In this document: in pieces, positions 30,901-34,360 of the stretch
Position numbering within the stretch: the first letter of the stretch is position 1
Layout: the number at the start of each line of letters is the position of its first letter
DNA from: a virus
Strand: one strand, 5' to 3'
DNA: 34,360 nucleotides
Virus record (IMG/VR): IMGVR_UViG_3300028735_000019
Span: 1 to 34,360 of that record
Position numbers and translations under genes: made by a program
The notes under the pieces: model-generated
Told to the model about the DNA's origin: nothing
Database searches by the model: none
Seen by the model: the letters and a program-made list of their open reading frames with translations, nothing else

Positions 30901-31666
30901 GTATGATGGCTTGCTTGGTAACTTCTGCCAGTGCCTCTTTATTGGCAAGCAATTCTGGTTTGGCACTACCTACCAGGGTAAATGCTTTTACAATGTCCTG
31001 GGCGCTGGCAGTAACCCGGATGCTTCCTTCCAGCATACCGGTAGAAAGCTCTTTGGCCTGGGTGCTGAGCCATTCAAGGTCATCACCTACAAGTCCGGTC
31101 AAAGAGCTGAGTTCATCTACCGATTTTTCGTATTCTTTAAAAGCATCGGTGGTTTTTTTGAATGAAAAAACAATGCCGGTAAGAGAAGCGGCCAGCGTTG
31201 TAACAATGCCGAAGTATTTATTAAATCCATCGGTCATGCGCGAAAAAAACCCGGATTGGGAAGCGGCCATGCCGTTCATTTCATTTCTTACTTTCCGAAT
31301 CTCGGCTTGTACCAGTTGAAGCTGTTTTGATTTGGCAACATATTCTGTTGTTCCCCTGGTCATTTTTGTAAGCTCGGCAGTAATGGCGCGTTGGCTTCGC
31401 TGTAAGTCATTCAGGTTGGCACCGTTCAGGTTTTTCATTACCTGCGCCACGTTGAAAGTTTCCTGTTTGAGTTGGCGCATTTGCTGGTTTACCAGCTTCA
31501 GTTCCTTTTCCTTTTTATCGTATCCGGCTTTATCGTTGGCTTTGCCAAGTTCAATCATTTCTTTCCGAACTTCAGCAGCTCGCTGTTTAAGTTCTTTGAG
31601 CTGGTTTTCGGCATTTCTGCCATCCAGATTAACTACTGCATTTGCGGTTTCTACCTGACGGGCCAT
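27947..31666 (-). CDS. Tail tape measure protein
   Basis: The 1239-aa protein is the longest in the window. It has an N-terminal coiled coil (NQLKELKQRAAEVRKEMIEL), a PhageMin_Tail-type domain (about residues 180-480, with FKEYEKSVDELSSLTGLVGD and ASGMALPDAVRSLTDTMNQF), hydrophobic Ala-rich helices at about 500-600 (SPIGLIAAAVTAAVVAFVAF), a Gly-rich linker and a second charged coiled coil. At about 0.15 nm per residue the tail would be near 185 nm. It sets tail length and helps deliver DNA. The leader carries a TGTCCTTTTTTT motif about 45 nt before the ATG. Confidence 0.85.
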   Translation of the reverse strand: MARQVETANAVVNLDGRNAENQLKELKQRAAEVRKEMIELGKANDKAGYDKKEKELKLVNQQMRQLKQETFNVAQVMKNLNGANLNDLQRSQRAITAELTKMTRGTTEYVAKSKQLQLVQAEIRKVRNEMNGMAASQSGFFSRMTDGFNKYFGIVTTLAASLTGIVFSFKKTTDAFKEYEKSVDELSSLTGLVGDDLEWLSTQAKELSTGMLEGSIRVTASAQDIVKAFTLVGSAKPELLANKEALAEVTKQAIILSEASGMALPDAVRSLTDTMNQFNAPAEEAGLYIDALAAGSKYGAAAIPDIADAIVKFGVGAKNSNISVQESVALIELLGEKGLKGSEAGTKLNGILNKMAGAKGLGKEALESLQRYGVNVDLITDKTIPFEVRLQEVAKISGDSAAMIKVFGLENKNAAEAIFTSLPRYKELAGQVTEVGVASEQAAINTDNAASRQAQAMNKVQKRAIELGERLMPVLTFSTNFVNKLLSAFLDLLNWMERNKTRATALGKAIAGLTAGIAAYWAATKGVTVAQKLLTMAQASARTITLAYAAAKALLTGNITRATAAMKLMNVAAKASPIGLIAAAVTAAVVAFVAFNNKAKEAAQWQKDLAQAAKDSEANLAAETGKVNSLFDALKKTNPQSKERAELIDYLNKNYGTHLKNLQNEKEFLNQIAVAQQQVIDGIKRKIDAQLKEEQLTILMRERTKAQAEHTKAVQDYQKWSKTLEITGGSISGAGSFEKNWRKAADNVLATSDEIKKLDAEIDKLAKSYGSSVLSTILGDETDPGGGGGGGDVTDDAKKKFDDMLKALQEHQKKIVEENFKLSQEYKSLQQREIDEVRRKFQSQIDEASRYENDRTELGREWGRVRQEHERQMNEEIARINQKFAEKMTEQEYQQYLQRLEQRRKELEDEEAVEKRKLELREKYGLITLEQKLAQELQELKTAYMLDAINYEEYLKLKAELEEKYREGKKAEDQKAREEDFEDFNKFLQKQQAVTQHFSNAISSIKEAEFSAIEEQEERGIISKEQAERKKKEIAKKYAVAEFLVKIASIVANTATAVMQAFAQLGPVGAAIATPFIIATGAAQGIIAGQELAKIQGYRKGLYPVTDQNGQRYNAAMGGVPRTGLVDRPTMFLAGEDGSAMPEMIIDGPTFRNLQMNFPEAISAIEASRVRGFADGYYPQPTREIIRESKESMYIDPELKEALTQFNALAKRGFKAKLVYRDLEEMEENLSVIKNDFKP

Positions 31667-31721
31667 GAGGAATGTTTAAGCCCAAAAATCGTGTGGAAGG
31701 GTAGTTAAAAAAAGGACAGCG

Positions 31722-32099
31722 CTAATCGGCCTTTCCTTCTATTCCGTCTACAATGGTAATGGCTCCCATGTATCCGTATTTTTCAGCAATGATATAACCC
31801 AGCTTTTTAACTTCACGCATAAAAGTTTTTGAATACCACGGTTTACGCTGTCTTTTGGAACCAGCGAATCTGTCAGCCAGCTTCATGCCACGGCCTAATC
31901 CCATATCCACAAACATACCGTAATAGTTAAACGCAAATTCAATGCGTTGTACATCGCCACCGGCATTGCCTATAACATGAAATGCAAATGAATTGGCCAG
32001 CTGAAAGGTATCAGATATTCCCAGCTGGAACATTTTCTCTTCCCAGATCTTCACCACAATTTCTGCCCATTCTTCTACGGTAAGCTTAATATCGCTCAT
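31722..32099 (-). CDS. Neck or tail-completion-like protein
   Basis: The 125-aa protein has SFAFHVIGNAGGDVQRIEFA, then FNYYGMFVDMGLGRGMKLAD and RKPWYSKTFMREVKKL. The motif of a strand, then GMFVDMGLGRG, then a KPWYSKTF turn is typical of Bacteroidota phage proteins encoded before the tape measure and resembles HK97 gp10-type neck proteins in general layout. It would join head and tail or help finish the tail. The family assignment is from position and general resemblance only. Confidence 0.55.
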   Translation of the reverse strand: MSDIKLTVEEWAEIVVKIWEEKMFQLGISDTFQLANSFAFHVIGNAGGDVQRIEFAFNYYGMFVDMGLGRGMKLADRFAGSKRQRKPWYSKTFMREVKKLGYIIAEKYGYMGAITIVDGIEGKAD

Positions 32100-32107
32100 G
32101 ATAGAGG

Positions 32108-32614
32108 TTATATGCTAAAGTCTTGAATGATGTCGTGTGGTTGTATGTTGAGTTCTGCACTGGTTAACACGGTAAACGTGCACATTTTGCCAATGATATT
32201 ATCACCTATAGCCGGCACTTCAAAAAAGGAAAAACTGTTCATGTCCAGATCACGAAGTCCGTTCATGGCTCTGCCCTTATCCCGTTTCATTTTGGCAACT
32301 ATTTTTTTCATCACCACATCCAGGTCTGCCTTTACCTGCATTTTATCAGTCGGTGCAAGGTTCCGGGCTTTTTTAAAAAGCCCGAAGGTGTAAAACTTGG
32401 TTTCCTGCACATTATCAGCCAGCCTTTCTACGTATCGGCTTTCGTCGTTATCAATGGCAACAATGCATGGAAACTTCATGGTTCTGGTAGCCATGAGCAA
32501 GCCTTCCATGTTATTAATGCTGTCGGCAACAAAAAAACGGCCATCGGCTGTACCATTTCCCAGTAACACCAGATTGGCGGCCATGGCCTCAAAGTATGCT
32601 GTGAAGTTAAACAT
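32108..32614 (-). CDS. Head-tail joining or tail-terminator-like protein
   Basis: The 168-aa protein begins MFNFTAYFEAMAANLVLLGN and has strands (KFPCIVAIDNDESRYVERLA, ETKFYTFGLFKKARN) and a long helix (ADLDVVMKKIVAKMKRDKGR), then a beta-rich end. It lies between the portal/connector side and the tape measure, where tail-terminator or joining proteins are expected. I do not recognise a named family. It overlaps the upstream 301-aa gene by 8 nt. Confidence 0.55.
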   Translation of the reverse strand: MFNFTAYFEAMAANLVLLGNGTADGRFFVADSINNMEGLLMATRTMKFPCIVAIDNDESRYVERLADNVQETKFYTFGLFKKARNLAPTDKMQVKADLDVVMKKIVAKMKRDKGRAMNGLRDLDMNSFSFFEVPAIGDNIIGKMCTFTVLTSAELNIQPHDIIQDFSI

Positions 32615-33512
32615 TTGTTTTAGCTGATTTTAGTTTTTTCTGAGCCGCTATTTCATCTTTCCGGGCGGTTTCTATTCTCTGTAAAACCGTGTACAGATAG
32701 ATATTATCTATCTCAGCAACCTTGGTTACATCACCTCCTGAAAGGCGATCTTTTAAAATCTGGAATTGCTGAAACGGATCTGAAGCCGGTTTATCATCAT
32801 CCGGTTCGCCGAAAGTATTGGGGTAATTGTATGAAAGCAGCTTGCAGCATCCTTCCCAAAAAAACAAGGTGGCCAGCTTCAGTTCTCCAGGAATGGCAGA
32901 AACTATTTTAGCATCCTCATCTAAACGGTATTCATTCAGGGGCTCCCGGCAATCTCCTTTATACGCTTCATCCGTTGGTTCCAGTGCCTTTTTTCTGTAC
33001 ATGATAGCCATAAAGAGATCCAGGTATTTTGTATCCTGGCTCTTTTGGAATCGGTAATAAAAGGTATTTGCCAATTCCCATTCTTTATAAACCAGATTGG
33101 TAAGCTTGTCAGCCGGTCCGGCATACGTTACTTTATCAATGATAATTTCCGGAAATTTATTGGTGCTCAGCTGGCTTGATATCTTCAAGTGCACCTGATT
33201 ATCTTTTCCGGTAACTTCCTCAAACAAAAAATCAAACGAGGAGGAAAGAAAAGCAAGATCGGCTGCTGTAATCCAGGCAAATTCTCGGGGTTTAATTTCA
33301 ATAAGAAATGTGCTTTGGCCCATGTATTCACCTTTTCTCTTTTTGCCTGATGCTTTCCACCCATGATGTGCCATCAGCACTTTGAGTTTAAATTCAGAGG
33401 CAGGCATTTGCTCTACACTAAGCAAGGCTATTTTACGCAACGAGTCGGCATTGAGTTCATCCCACTTGGATGGATTTTCGAAGCGATGATGATTAATCAG
33501 TAGCTGCTTCAC
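32607..33512 (-). CDS. Conserved structural-operon protein, 301 aa
   Basis: The protein is mostly helical after a short start. Segments include TFLIEIKPREFAWITAADLA and KWELANTFYYRFQK-like sequence (VYKEWELANTFYYRFQKSQD), LDLFMAIMYRKKALEPTDEA, and DRLSGGDVTKVAEIDNIYLY near the end. Proteins of this kind stand after the connector gene in Bacteroidota prophages, but the function is not known. The start is GTG (33512), overlapping the connector stop by 4 nt (GTGA); no in-frame ATG lies near. The start is therefore less certain. Confidence 0.55.
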   Translation of the reverse strand: MKQLLINHHRFENPSKWDELNADSLRKIALLSVEQMPASEFKLKVLMAHHGWKASGKKRKGEYMGQSTFLIEIKPREFAWITAADLAFLSSSFDFLFEEVTGKDNQVHLKISSQLSTNKFPEIIIDKVTYAGPADKLTNLVYKEWELANTFYYRFQKSQDTKYLDLFMAIMYRKKALEPTDEAYKGDCREPLNEYRLDEDAKIVSAIPGELKLATLFFWEGCCKLLSYNYPNTFGEPDDDKPASDPFQQFQILKDRLSGGDVTKVAEIDNIYLYTVLQRIETARKDEIAAQKKLKSAKTNV

Positions 33513-34360
33513 AGAGAAGCCCCTCCACCGGCCAGAAAGAATCCGTTATTATCTGAATTTTCAAAGCGATTGTAGCTTGCTCCGGCCTGATAGGTGGAAG
33601 ATTGCTCATACAGCGGATAGTCTGATATGTTTGCATCCATGATCTGCCGGGCCTGAATCATGTAATTATAACCGGTGTCGTATTGTTCCCGGCTTCCGTC
33701 TATCTTTCCTTTGGTAAGATATGCCACGGCAGGCCTTATCAGGTCTAGTACTTTTTTATTGGCCGGGCTAACAGCATTTGCAGTTACTTGCGTTTTTATT
33801 TGCGTGGCCAGCTCCGGACTGATGGCGGGAACCACAACAAGGTTTTCAATGTTGGCTATTTCCTGCCACATACGCATGTAAGTGAGCCTGCTTTGATCAA
33901 TATTTACATATTTATCAAACTCTTCGGCTGAGTTGATGAAAAGCTGATTGTTCAGGGTATATCCGGACGAACTTACCCAAGCTGCATAGTTTGCTTTATT
34001 GAGCTCCAAAAAGCGCAGCATTTCTTCAATCCAAAACCAACCTAACTCTGCCCGGTTATCATGAAATGATTTTACCCGTTCTTTACTGGCAGGGGCAAAT
34101 TGCTGATTGCTGATTACGGCAAACCCTCCCTCGGTAACCTGCAAGTCCAGATCGGGAGTCATCATAGAAAAGGCGAACTGCGCTACAGCCTTTTGTGTGT
34201 ATGGCAGCAGGGCAGAGTAATGTGGATTGCTGGTAAGAGGATCAGTATTATACCAGGCATCCAATGCACTTAAAAGTGCATCGCCCAGGTATTTTCTAAG
34301 AAACTTTCGTTGGGCTGCATCCACATACGGCAAAAAATCAGGCACCTCAAATGTGATGTT
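33509..34360 (-). CDS. Head-tail connector-like protein (DUF6712-like), main part cut by the window end
   Basis: This is the larger piece of the gene begun at 247 on the left copy. It stays open to the last base. Joined across the ends, it encodes 299 aa. The N-terminal part (PDFLPYVDAAQRKFLRKYLG) and the helical segments (LGWFWIEEMLRFLELNKANY) fit DUF6712-type connector proteins. The C-terminus is Gly-rich (GFFLAGGGASL). It follows the portal in translation order and precedes the 301-aa gene, with a 4-nt overlap. Confidence 0.7.
   Translation of the reverse strand, partial: NITFEVPDFLPYVDAAQRKFLRKYLGDALLSALDAWYNTDPLTSNPHYSALLPYTQKAVAQFAFSMMTPDLDLQVTEGGFAVISNQQFAPASKERVKSFHDNRAELGWFWIEEMLRFLELNKANYAAWVSSSGYTLNNQLFINSAEEFDKYVNIDQSRLTYMRMWQEIANIENLVVVPAISPELATQIKTQVTANAVSPANKKVLDLIRPAVAYLTKGKIDGSREQYDTGYNYMIQARQIMDANISDYPLYEQSSTYQAGASYNRFENSDNNGFFLAGGGASL
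34162..34360. repeat. Right copy of the contig-end direct repeat
   Basis: This is the second copy of positions 1-199 with one difference (34234 t against 73 g). It is an assembly overlap of a circular or permuted genome rather than a long terminal repeat of the virion, because it lies within a gene and has no boundary feature. Confidence 0.95.

Overview
The window is one circular phage genome cut open inside a gene. Positions 1-199 repeat as 34162-34360 with a single mismatch, so the unit length is about 34,161 bp, and the gene cut at both ends becomes a 299-aa reading frame when the ends are joined. The genes point to a temperate, long-tailed (siphovirus-like) phage of a Bacteroidota host: portal, tail and capsid proteins resemble Bacteroidota prophage types, ribosome-binding sites are mostly weak, one clear TTTG-N20-TAnnTTTG promoter of the Bacteroidota type is present, and the attachment site carries what looks like the 3' end of a tRNA-Asp gene. 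An intact attP between repressor and integrase means the sequence is the excised or replicating form.

Almost all structural genes lie on the minus strand as one long late unit read from about 16.0 kb down to 1 and, across the join, from 34.2 down to 23.6 kb. In transcription order it carries: a conserved unknown protein; a tail-tube-like protein; S49 capsid protease; scaffold-like coiled coil; major capsid protein; a second tube-like protein with a signal-like N-terminus; a 75-aa protein and a terminator; a glycosyltransferase/methyltransferase pair; a coiled-coil protein; a PLD-like protein; small and large terminase; an accessory stretch (tandem RNA hairpins, a DUF6943-like protein, a 5'-shortened ParB/IbrB-like gene beside a palindromic repeat, a 119-aa protein and a plus-strand HTH gene); a fibre-like protein; a lysis cassette (TM/coiled-coil protein, cysteine-peptidase endolysin, unimolecular spanin); portal; head-tail connector proteins; tape measure; distal tail and tail-tip proteins; and an exported protein of unknown role.

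The early minus-strand unit (21.4 to 16.7 kb) carries a small HTH-like protein, small unknown proteins, a 50-aa membrane protein, an oversized tRNA-like element, and an 807-aa TOPRIM/SF3-type primase-helicase, and ends at a strong terminator (16563-16587). Between this terminator and the late unit lie a helically phased TGTAACA iteron array (origin candidate) and four alternating GCTAAT/ATTAGC half-sites (operator candidate).

A short plus-strand arm holds the XRE repressor, attP, integrase, and a well-formed promoter. That promoter drives a compact structured RNA ahead of a 75-aa gene. The RNA has a long closing stem, two 7-nt-loop hairpins, and a loop fully complementary to the leader next to the start codon. 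This riboswitch-like element is the most promising novelty in the window.
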